From Magicicada septendecula (taxonomy: Eukaryota; Arthropoda; Insecta; Hemiptera; Cicadidae), in NCBI GenBank assembly GCA_034769895.1, contig CM068367.1:347719611-347783610 (forward strand): 64,000 nt of DNA, given 5' to 3'. The first letter of the stretch is position 1, and the number at the start of each line of letters is the position of its first letter. A model generated the notes under the pieces. The model worked only from the letters and a program-made list of their open reading frames with translations. It did not search any database and had not been told where the DNA came from. Position numbers and translations under genes: made by a program. Below, one piece after another: positions 47,141 through 58,318 of the stretch.

Positions 47141-49600
47141 AGTCTTATTTCTGTTAAGTGACACGTTTCTATGTATTCGTTAGAGCCGACGTAAAATCGT
47201 TGCTCCCCTTTATACCTGTGACAGAGTCTACGAACACACACACAGACGCATGTCACGGTCTGTCACATGGACAGTCGTAGAAATTCGAGCAAGAAAACTT
47301 TTTATGAATTTCGTATTCAACTTCGATAACCACATAGGAATATGTGTTATAGATCAACAATGGCCGTAATTTAATAAAAAAGCTAACCTACAGTTGCTAC
47401 AATAGAGCTTATTAGGCCTACTCTCCGTAAGCAATCAACCCTTATCGAGATATTTCCTCACGTGTATTATACGATTCTTCATTCCCTTATAATGAATCAG
47501 ATCGAGTTTCTTGTAAAAAAATATTAAAATTATTAGTTGCGTGAATAACGATCCATGGGCCTTCTCGCCAAAATTTTTAATAGTTCCTAAACATCCATTC
47601 TCAAATTAATGGGCATATATAAATTATTTTGGAGATTATTTCAGACAAACACGTATTGCGATAAAATAGATATTAAAGATTTCGAATACACCTTCAAGAG
47701 GTGAGACGAAAACATAGAAGGCTGTAATGTAAAAAATTATTTGAAATATGAAAAAAAGGAAAGTACAATATCAAACTTTGGAAATTAACATCTTGATTTA
47801 ACACACTTTAAACCAAAGGCCTTCTAATTTTGTAGGTTGTGGCCTACTATGGGAGTTATTTAAGCTACAGTTTAGAATGAGGAGTAGTTTAAATTGGCAT
47901 CATTCTAGATAATGCTCTCATGAGGCCCGCATGCTAAATGGATCTACTTACAATTGATGTTTTGAGATAACGTAGACCTGTAAAAGCAAGAATAAAGGTT
48001 TGCTCGTTAGACTAAATATTTGCTCCTCCTGTCAAGATTTAAAAATCGATATTTAGATAACAGGTAAATTTGGTTTACAGATGTTTACACTAGGAACCTT
48101 TATCATTTACAAAAGTATTTGTTTAGGCTGAAATAATTTCCAGAACCTCCTGAAGAGTAGGGACACAAATTTAAAGTTTTGTACGATATCACTGTTGCAA
48201 TATTACTATGAAACTGATAGCCCTATTAATTCAGAAGATGAGAAAAAGTGGTTGGAGAGAGAGAGAGAGAGATTAACGCGACTGAAATGAAAAATTTTAA
48301 AGGCAGTTAAGGGATGTACAAGAGCAAATCATGTCGTGAAATGAGGATGTCAGACAGAACTGATTATATTCTCAATTAATGACAAGTCAGCTTGTATACA
48401 GACCAACGGAAATGATGGACAATACCCGCATTTTGTTGTTAGGCTACAGTTATTAACCCTATGGGAGAAGTATGGTGGCGAAAGACATAAAAAACCAGAA
48501 CAGGAGAACTGATGATGACTGTACAGTACTTACTAGTGTCCCAGCAGTATTAAACTACGTGACACAGAAGGTTGTTCAGATTGCAAGAAAGAAAAAAAAA
48601 TTGTTCACTTGAATTTGTCAAAAATAAGAAATATGCACGAATTAATTTAAACTTGATAAGATATTGGCGGTTATGCAAAATAATATGTCTACTAGAGTAA
48701 ATGAGACATATAAATTGTATTGAACATTTAATTCTTTATGTATTGCGTAATTTGTTTAGTTACACTTAGGAATATTTATGAAACTCCAGCCAACACATTC
48801 TGTATCTGTGTCATTATTACAGTCAAGTAAACTAGATGAATTCGTGGTGTATAAAAACCTAATAGCATGCACGAACTGAACTGAGAAGAATACCGTGAAA
48901 CAAGAATAAGGTTAATACAGGAAAAAGTACAGCCGAATGCCGTTTTCTGTATAATTAATTATACGTTTATATCGTGTATTTAAGTATTCTGTGAACAATT
49001 AAATTTTACTGTATTTAAATACGACACATAATTAAAACGTAGTATTGTTTTAATTCACATTAAGACTGAATCTTACTTTCTAATTTAGAATGGCCGCGTT
49101 TCCGTGGCGAGCTAGTTACATTCACCAGATACTTGGCATGCTAACACGTTGATCGTGTTAACATCCATCTGATTAAATTTATAATATCTAGTAAAAATGT
49201 AATTACGCATTTTATAGGCCGGGCGTAACGCTAGTGCGTTCCAACGCCATAGTCAGCTTCGCTGGAGTCATGAAACGCGTGTTCACGTTCTCAACGCGAC
49301 CCTCGGATTCACAGCAGTTTTAATTGTACATGTTGTTATTTACTTGGGAAATAAATTATTTCGACTGAATTGATTAAACACACTGTGAATATCTGGTGTC
49401 GAATGGAGCGGATGTTCAACACTCACACTACGTCTGTAACAGTGTATCACCGTCAGACTCTGAATACCAACTATTGTTGGGTGGGGTGGGGGTGGGGGTG
49501 CGTTTGGAGTCTGTGACTTTACTGTATTCTTGTTATTGTTGTTTGTAACGAGTCAGTCCATCAGATTAGCAAAAAAAATGTTGAGATATCAATCTGTTAT
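47141..49600. other. AT-rich non-coding stretch
   Basis: No recognised gene. A GA microsatellite sits at about 48256-48273 and a G-rich GGTGGGG run at about 49480-49500. Confidence 0.4.
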
Positions 49601-49943
49601 TCGTAGTAAAATTTAATTAAGAAAGCAGTGTTAGCGGTTATAATCACAAACAGAACTATCACAGTTGCACACCACTATAGAAAAATTATTCCGATTAGCG
49701 CTTTCAAGCTTCTCAGCTCATCGTCAGATCGGATATAACAACAACAACAGAATAAAACAAACTTTTCACATCCCCACCCGGTGCGTGTGTGGACAGTGGC
49801 GGGTGGGGGTGTGAAAAGTTTGTTTTATTCTGTTGTTGTTGTTATGTCCGATCTGACGATGAGCTGAGAAGCTTGAAAGCGCTAATCGGAACAATTTTTC
49901 TATAGTGGTGTGCAACAGTGATAATTCTGTTCGTAGTAAAATT
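49601..49943. repeat. Fold-back element flanked by 13-bp direct repeats
   Basis: Two 131-bp arms, 49650-49780 and 49800-49930, are inverted copies with about five mismatches and no gaps, separated by a 19-bp spacer. TCGTAGTAAAATT occurs at 49601-49613 and again at 49931-49943, directly abutting the right arm, which suggests a target duplication. Each arm holds an ACAACAACAACAG-type simple repeat and a CTGACGATGA-GCT-GAGA-AGC-TTGAAA motif. A transcript would form a very stable hairpin. Confidence 0.92.
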
Positions 49944-52623
49944 GACTCAGTATTTGGTTAAATTCATAGTAAAAACTTAGAACAAAATTCATTTAAACTT
50001 CATCTGTTGATTTTTACTTTTTAATGAGCGTGTTTATGCTAGTGTGCTAGGTATGAAATAGCAGTCTTAGATTGGAAAACATGACATTCACCGTATATTG
50101 CAATGAGCCGTAGGAAACAAAGCAACTTTCCAATTTCGTCGTATGTGGATGGTCAAACGAGCCAAGTAATAAAAAAACATCAAAATTAACTTTTTTCACC
50201 GTGCCGGATAGTGCAGTTCGTCTATTACCTTAGAAAATTGTCTATCGTAAGTTATATGGTATTATTTCTGACCACGAACGGAGAACTCGGTCAGTGGTGC
50301 AACAGGGATCCGTCTCAGTTGACACACGGTTGTTCTTGTGTTGGAAAGAAATGTGAGAACGGGTTTTACATATTTTTTTTTATTATAACGCTCAAACTGC
50401 TGCAGCCTTCTCTGGAATAAGAGAAAATTCAATAAGAGCAAAGACTGGTTTTCATGAAAACAATGTGCATGCTTACCTGCATCATAAATATTTCTTGGAG
50501 TTTACAACGTTTGCATGTTTACAATTTTGCATTAAACACGAGAGCGCACGGCTAGTATCTTATCACTGAGCGATCTACATGTCGGGGAGAGGAGATAAAA
50601 AGGACCCTCTTATGTCTCGATATCGTCTTGTAAAAAACCTAAGTTATAGGTAAAACCAGATTAACCATTGTGTTCCTACGATAAACGTACAAGAGCGCGT
50701 TTACGTTCGGGACATTAAGACTTCATAAGAAACTAACGAACGACTTTTCAAGGAAGTACCGTTTCTACTTGTCAGCGTTTTCTAGAACGGCACAGTGAAA
50801 GATATACATGACGTCTACTGCACTGTCGTTGTGACCAGAAACGCGGGGAACGGTGAAACCGCATAAGGGAATAATTTGCCAAACGGTTTTCTTCGTATAG
50901 ACATTCGTGTCTCTGTAAAGACAGTGGCTCTATTAAGTAACGTGCAGTAGTTTTCAAACCATTTAACTGGAACTGTGGCATTTTCTCGGCGATACGGAAA
51001 GGTTTAGCATTAGAAATTGGCAGTTGAAACGTTAAGTGACTGGAGAACAGTATAAGAGTATGCGGACTGAAACCGAACAAATTAAAACTGTCATTGAATG
51101 TGGAGGAAATCTACAGTTTCGACGTGACAAAATTTTGTTGCAAAGCTAGTAGGCCTAATATCACGTACAGGTAGGAGAGCGTGTCAAGCACGTTCCGCTG
51201 ATGCCGTCAGACGTAGTTCAGACGTCAGTTATCGCTATTGAAAGCTTCGTGTACGATTCCCGCTTCCGTCTGACAAGCTGGCTTAAGTTATCAGCAAAAG
51301 AAAGTAGCATCGGCAATTATGGCAATTAGATTGTGATAAAACAGCTTCTGGTAATTATAAGGCGATTGTTACATAATAGGTTTTTTGCCTACGTCTGTAC
51401 AAAATATGCACCAGACGATCGATGTCAATTATATATTTCTGTAGGTATCCTGAAACAAGAAAACACATGTTACAACACGAAAATAACAAAAAGCACTGAA
51501 CCGGAGTCAAACTGTTCACTTTCAGGTGAACAATGTCGAAATGAGTTTCGGTGAAATCATGAGTTACCGTTACCTGAATTTTTTTATACGAATGCACATA
51601 AATCTACAGTGTCGTGTGTGTACGTCTGAAGTTTTTATGTTATAATGTATTACTTGAATTTAATATAATGAAGTATATATTAACTATGCACATAAAGCAA
51701 TGCTTAAATCAACTTAATAATAACATTGCCAGGTAATTATTAGCTGACTAACAAGTAACCAGTAATTACTTAGAAAATGAACAAGAGCGATAATATAAAC
51801 TGGTCGTATATCTGTTAGCGTCATTGCAACAGCCTATCTGTTCTTTAAAGGTATGTTTATAAGCATTGCTTTTTCTGTATATATTGGTATAAGTAAATTA
51901 AGTTAAAATAAAAAGTAAACAATAAAAGTTGATTTCATTGCACCGTGCCAGAAATCGAGCGGTTTTACATATGGACTTTAATTAATTTTCTGTATCTGCA
52001 TTTCCCAGAAGAATTAAATTTGATCTGCATCGTTACCTCCAATATTACCTCCAATTTCTTACCACGCGTATAGAATGAGGTGAGCAAGTCATACTAATTT
52101 TATTATAACAGACTCGTTATGTTACTTCGTGTAGCATAAACCAGTGAAAATTGAGTGTATTACGCCACATTTAATTTTTTCCTTTAGTTTTAGCTTCCAG
52201 TAATCATTTTGTTACCTTGTTACGCTACTTACTCTTCTGTTCACATACATGTAACAAAATTTGGAATCGAATCTTCTTTGCTCTCATGTCTATTCTTACG
52301 AATGTAAAGGTCTCCGGCTGGTCATTCGTGTAGGTTTGTATCAATGCATGTGGCGCATGAGTTTGTAAGAGGAGCCACAATTCTTTACCCACCATAATCG
52401 TACCCTCGTGTTGTAGCAAAATTTGCACACCATCGTTTGATTATTCTTAAATTTGATAAATAAATACTTGGTTTAGTTCTGCAGATATTTTTTATTAGTC
52501 CTGATAATTGTTTCGATAGTTACGGCAGCTTCAGAGGTAGATTTGAAATCAACGAGTTATAAACGTAACAGTCTAATAAACAGTATTTGTAGAAGTAAGC
52601 AAAGTGTTATTTGGATAAGAAGG
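49944..52623. other. AT-rich non-coding stretch
   Basis: No recognised gene. Small frames at 50211-50420, 50772-51080 and 51333-51597 have no known motif. Confidence 0.4.
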
Positions 52624-52780
52624 GTTTTCCGGGCTGTTTGGCCGTGGTCTACGGTTTAATGACAAACCAAACGTTTCAACAGTACCACTGGCTGCCATCA
52701 TCAGTGGAATTCAAAGAAATCCAAGACCTCCTGAACGTAGGTTGTCATCGTCAGGTCCACAGTACTGTGGTAAAGGCTGG
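52624..52780 (-). mobile_element. Small hammerhead-like element, copy 2
   Basis: The minus strand matches 1021-1163: CCAGCCTTTACCACAGTACTG at the start, CACTGATGATGGCAG in the middle (CTGATGA at 52704-52698), GAAACGTTTGGTTT (GAAAC at 52677-52673) and CGGCCAAACAGCCCGG at the end. The hairpin between the two core boxes is changed but can still pair through G-U (GGCAG with CTGTT). No clear target duplication was found around this copy. Family membership is well supported; its mobility class is inferred from copy 1. Confidence 0.7.
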
Positions 52781-53242
52781 AAAAATAAAGGCTGTGGTTT
52801 TTTTTAAGTGTTATTTGTTGAACTTAAATATTATTAAATTGTTCTACCAAGTGCCGAGGCGCAATTCTATTCAATGAGTATTCAATGAGGTACAGCTGTA
52901 GTCGGTTTAGCTGACCGAGAAATTAAAACAGTAGATTCACTGCAACGTGTTGTTGTCGATTGAGGATGCTTGTAGACCATAATGGAATGTATTTTTTTAG
53001 TAGTAAAAGTAAGATGAATGGACTCATTTTCATTTGTTTAAATCCTGTTGCAGCTGTACTGTTACATTTCGGGGTGTAATTCGCTGATAGAGTATCACCC
53101 GCTAAGGTGGAGACCACAATTAATCTTGAATTTGACATATCGGCTGTACACTCATCCCAACACGCTCATTTGTGACACATCACATACAGTCGGTTTTAGT
53201 CGTCCGTATTCACTTTGCTGTTTGTCGGAAGCATCTTTTGTC
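52781..53242. other. Non-coding stretch
   Basis: Nothing recognised. Confidence 0.35.
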
Positions 53243-54498
53243 TAAATATGATTTTAATAATTCATGTTCACGACAAATGAAGTGGCGATTTTTCAGCTCA
53301 TAAACAGTTCTGTGTATTCATCAAAATTCGTCATTTTGATGTCCCAACAGACTGGTGTCTGTGTTGGGACACCAGTATAGAAATGTAGTAAACGCAGGTT
53401 TTTTCTGTAACGCATTTTGCCCAGTTACTATTGTTATTCTTAGAGTTGCTATACGGATGTAAGGCTCTTTAAAAATTTTGAATGGGTTATATGGGGAAGA
53501 ATGGGTTATATGGTAGCCTATCTGACTGTAGCTATTGGGGTTTCTAAATATTTTCGTATCCTTTTATTTTTAGCTTTACATTATTTTCTTTAATTCCTCG
53601 GTTAAAACATTTAAATGTTTTACCGATCTGTATAGTAATAAAAAGCAATAAAAATACATCAGTTTACATAAATATTTTAAAAATAAATTATTCAATTACT
53701 TTTAATGAGGACTTTACTGTCTATAATTATATAGGCTATCTAGACTTTTTCATTGTACGGGGTCGATTTCAATTAGCATTTCTTATAACAGTACCAATAT
53801 ATTTATACTATTTATTTATTAAACGTTTTTACTAATCATGATTGGTGTTTCGGCGAATTCTATTTTTCGTTAAATATGATTTTAATAATTCATGTTCACG
53901 ACAAATGAAGTGGCGATTTTTCAGCTCATAAACAGTTCTGTGTATTCATCAAAATTCGTCATTTTGATGTCCCAACAGACTGGTGTCTGTGTTGGGACAC
54001 CAGTATAGAAATGTAGTAAAGGCAGGTTTTTTCTGTAACGCATTTTGCCCAGTTACTATTGTTATTCTTAGAGTTGCTATACGGATGTAAGGCCCTTTAA
54101 AAATTTTGAATGGGTTATATGGGGAAGAATGGGTTATATGGTAGCCTATCTGACTGTAGCTATTGGGGTTTCTAAATATTTTCGTATCTTTTTATTTTTA
54201 GCTTTACATTATTTTCTTTAATTCCTCGGTTAAAACATTTAAATGTTTTACCGATCTGTATAGTAATAAAAAGCAATAAAAATACATCAGTTTACATAAA
54301 TATTTTAAAAATAAATTATTCAATTACTTTTAATGAGGACTTTACTGTCTATAATTATATAGGCTATCTAGACTTTTTCATTGTACGGGGTCGATTTCAA
54401 TTAGCATTTCTTATAACAGTACCAATATATTTATACTATTTATTTATTAAACGTTTTTACTAATCATGATTGGTGTTTCGGCGAATTCTATTTTTCGT
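53243..54498. repeat. Tandem duplication, two 628-bp units
   Basis: Unit 1 (53243-53870) and unit 2 (53871-54498) begin TAAATATGATTTTAATAATT and end TTCTATTTTTCGT. I noticed only about three differences (GTAAACGCAGG/GTAAAGGCAGG, AAGGCTC/AAGGCCC, GTATCCTTTT/GTATCTTTTT), so identity is above 99 percent. Each unit contains a hairpin GTCCCAACA..TGTTGGGAC (53339-53368 and 53967-53996) and two nearly identical ATGGGTTATATGG repeats. No coding frame is present. The units have no LTR-like ends. Confidence 0.95.
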
Positions 54499-57340
54499 TT
54501 AAAAAGTTTCCTTTTAGAAAATTAAGTGGGCGTTATTTCTGGTATTAACTGCGTCAATATTTCAATGTCAATCAATATTTAAATAAAACGACAGCTATTA
54601 TTAACTATAATAGCCGTCTACGTGGCGAGAAAACTTGATTTTTACGAGTCTCATAATTTTTGCCAAACCTTTTTTACGCTTTAAAAATAATGTACCTAAA
54701 TTTAGGCCCGTGCTTTAAGCACAATAGTTTCCGTTTAAATTATTCGAAATTTTCCTGTATACCGATTCAAATTTTATTATTGCTTTTTTATTCCATCTGT
54801 ACAATTTATCGTGTGATGTGATGAAATTTGATTGTCGATTTTAATGGATAAATGTATACACTAAAACCATTTTTTAACCGTCATATGATTTATGAGTTCT
54901 TCTTTGTTATATTGATTACATTTTTATTAAAATTTACTGACTGCACATTCTAAACAGATTATAGCTGCTGGAAGGCTTGAACATTAGCTGAATCAGAGAA
55001 GAGTTTGTTTACATTTTGTTAGCGTTAGACACGTTGCTAGCCCGAATTCCGTATTTTGTTTTACTAAACGTCTCAGCATCTCACGCTGCCATTATAGTTA
55101 CTCACTTTTCAGTGGTCCTTTTCTCTCAGTTTGTGATGCCGATAGATGGAACAAAATTTCTGTGAATTTGCAATGACTTTTTTACTATTCTTTTGAAATA
55201 TGGTACATTATAACAGCCCACTGCAGATAGCAGCGTTTTCACTAAATAGAGGTAGTGCAGTAAAGTTTACTCACGTACAATATAAGCGTATGCCAATGTC
55301 AGAAGTTCAGTAATATACAAGGAGATACTGTGGAGATCTGAAAAATGAAATGTGTGTCTCCAGTTAATTGGAAACAGACGACGTTGAACAAATTGGTAAA
55401 TGAAAGGACAACGTTTCATTCAGTTTAAGGTCATAAGGAATCCCGGAGAACTGCTTGTGTTTATAACTTGGGCCTCATATAGAAAAATCTCAAGTCTTCA
55501 AGTATGTTTCAGTTTCCTCAGTGGTAAGTGTATAAATTTCATAAACATCGCGCGCCCAACTATCACGTCAAATAAATCCATATAAACCGAGGGATGGACG
55601 TCAATTGCACAATTCCTAAAACGACTTACGTCCTCCAGTTAAATAGTTATCGGTGAGCTGTTTTACTGAGTACTACTAAATCATATTGCCCATTAATTAT
55701 TTAATTCAATATCGATGCTGTTTTTTTATCAACTAGTAGTGTTATAAATGTTAATTATATAGTGTTATTGTAAAATGTGTCTGATTTATAGCTTAAGATT
55801 AAATTACAGTCATAAATGTTTTGGGATGTGTATTTAAAAGGTTGCGTAATGGTTTGTGTTGGTTGAGCATGTACGATTTGAAACATAATAAAAATAAGAG
55901 ATTAAAAAGTGAACTGTATTAAAGCTTCAGTTTTTAAAGTCTCGTGTAAAATTTTGTTCCGTTAATTTTCGAAAATTTAATCGTGTCGTGTAATTAATTT
56001 AGAAAGACTTTTTTTGTTTCTTGTGTCGTTGGATTTTGTAACTCGTTTTATTAATTTACAAATGGTAAACATTTATTAAATTTTCAGTTTTTTATAAGTA
56101 ATTGTTTCATATTAATTAATTAGTTTTCTTCCAGTTTTATTTTATACGATTGCGTACGCCATCGTGTGATTAGTTTCTAATCTTTGTAGATTACAGGACG
56201 ATTAAAAAATTATCAGTTAATACATTTATAATTTTTTGCTTCAAAGCCTTATGTGGGTTGCATTACATCACCGTCTGTAGGATATCCCGAAATCTAAACA
56301 CTGGTTAGGATCTATCTCTTGTGAACCCAGTCACAGAAATGCTACAAATGCTTTTGTACATTTAATAAAGTATCAAATAATCCTACTGGCTGAATGTTAT
56401 TTCTTTTTAGTGTATTAATGGATACTATTTAAAGCTTTGTCGAGCAATACAAATTTAAGCAGTTGTACCTTGTGATACAAACTTTAAGCCACAGTGTATA
56501 AAATTTGAATAGGCCTACATTTTTTACTGTCCAGATAATGTGAAACTAAGTTTTAAGTAGGGTTTTTATTGTATTCTTGTGTTTGTGTTCTTACAGAATT
56601 TTTAGTATCAGAAAAGATTATGTCTGTGTTTAAATTGACTACTAGAGGTTCAAGCATTAAGAACTAATTGTTCCATTAAGGACGGATTTAATTTGAAAAT
56701 AACGGGTTTATAATATAGTGTTACGCCACAAAACATGTTTCGTATTGTAGATTGTTATCTAAATTACTGTTTTATTTATCCTTGGTGTCCTTGTTTACTG
56801 TTGTTTATAAAAGACAAGCAATGGGATGTTTTTTTCAGTTACATCAAAGCTCTTTAATTACATTGTTCAACAGATTTTGATTAAATGAGGACCAAACAGC
56901 TTCAAATTGGATTCTTCACATTCGTTTGAGCGTAGTTTCAAAAATATGACTATCAAAACAAATACTTAGCTCCAGTTTTGGAAATAAGTACTTCTAATTA
57001 AAATGTCAAAATACGTATTTTACTAATCGACAAATATTTAAAAAATAATAAAATGAAGCAGAATTATCGAAGTTTGAATTGAATAATTGCTGAAATTATA
57101 TGACCTTATACCAGCTAATATATTGAAATTAATGTTTCATATGTAAACAGAAAACTGTTACAAAAATTCAAACTAAATACAGAAATACATGTTAATTTCC
57201 CATCCAATTAAATAAAGAAAGCAAGACAACTTGCTAAGAAAGTCATAGATTAGTCAGGTGTTCATAGATTAAGATAGTCGAACTAATAGAAAAATAAACC
57301 ACACCTTTATAAAAGTACACTACACATTTTTACAGCCACT
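54499..57340. other. AT-rich non-coding stretch
   Basis: No recognised gene. A TTCTTACAG acceptor-like site near 56596 is followed by only about 23 codons to a stop and is not called. Confidence 0.4.
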
Positions 57341-57399
57341 TTCCAACATAAATATCTCAAAATGACACATTTTGAGACTTCGTTTAGACTTCGCTTCGC

Positions 57400-58318
57400 T
57401 TATCGTTTATAGACTATCTCTGGAGCATCTCTGGTAATAGTCCAGCAGTAGTCTGACAAAATATCAGGGCTGCATATGCCTTTTCAGTGAACAAGAACTG
57501 TGAACAGACACTCTTAAAACTTTTCCATGCAGCCTTCTCGTCGCCCTGGAGGAACTGGTGATCTCCAAAAAGCTCACGAATTTGTGCTCCTATGAAGATG
57601 CCCTCCTTGACATTGGCTTCACTTAACCGAGGAACGTTTTCTCTTAATTATTCTTAAGCTCCACCTCTCGGTTTATTTTCTTTACCAGTGGGTCATATGT
57701 GACTTTATTCAACCCTGGTGTAAGAGCTTTTCTGAGAGGCCAATCAGTTTTCGTGCAGTAAGGTGCATGAGCCCTGCTAACCCATTCACAGATGAAACAA
57801 CAATTTTATAGCCTAAATCCGTACGTGGTATCAGTGAAATAACTTTCAGATCACTTCATTTGCCATTGAAAACCAGGGTACTTAACGGCATGTTGTCATA
57901 AGACTCTTTCATTTGAACAATGGGTTCGTTCATTTCAATCGAACTGGGATTGAATGAAGCACATTGTCAATATAGAGAAACATTGCATTTACTCTCACAC
58001 TCCAGGATGTTAATAAAAAGTCTCCAGGGTTGTTATTAATTCTAAGAGCTTCCTTTAGACCACTTATAACTACACATGTGGGTTTCCTCCAGGTCATGAG
58101 CACAGCAAAGGGTTCTCATTAATCTGGTACCTTAGATTGCTGGCACAAGTGTTGCAAACAATATGCGGTGCCTGGGTTTTATCCTGGTCTCCAGACTTGC
58201 AACCAAAGTAACAATGGTAGACTTTTTTAATTAATGGTGTTATTTCCTTCCTTTTAGAAGACAAAGTCATTTGCTCACAGCATAAGTTATCTGCACTGTT
58301 CACACAACCTCGCGGCAT
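57400..58318 (-). pseudogene. Decayed copy of a multicopy arthropod gene family (function unknown)
   Basis: The minus strand opens with MPRGCVNSADNLCCEQMTLS, then KREITPLIKKVYHCYFGCKS, GDQDKTQAPHIVCNTCASNL: a Cys-rich N-terminus with paired CxxC-type motifs. That N-terminus, together with a later TKTDWPLRKALTPGLNKVTY segment and ENVPRLSEANVKEGIFIGAQ with IRELFGDHQFL and AAWKSFKSVC, matches from memory a family of uncharacterised, highly multicopy arthropod proteins often predicted near transposons. Several stops and frame changes lie between the blocks and large parts of the middle are missing, so it is a pseudogene. A transposon-derived origin is plausible but not shown here. The family match needs a database search to confirm. 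Confidence 0.65.

Noticed and set aside
53243..54498. 628-bp repeats considered as LTRs of an element
   Set aside because: The units are directly adjacent with no interior, lack TG..CA ends and show no primer-binding or polypurine tract.
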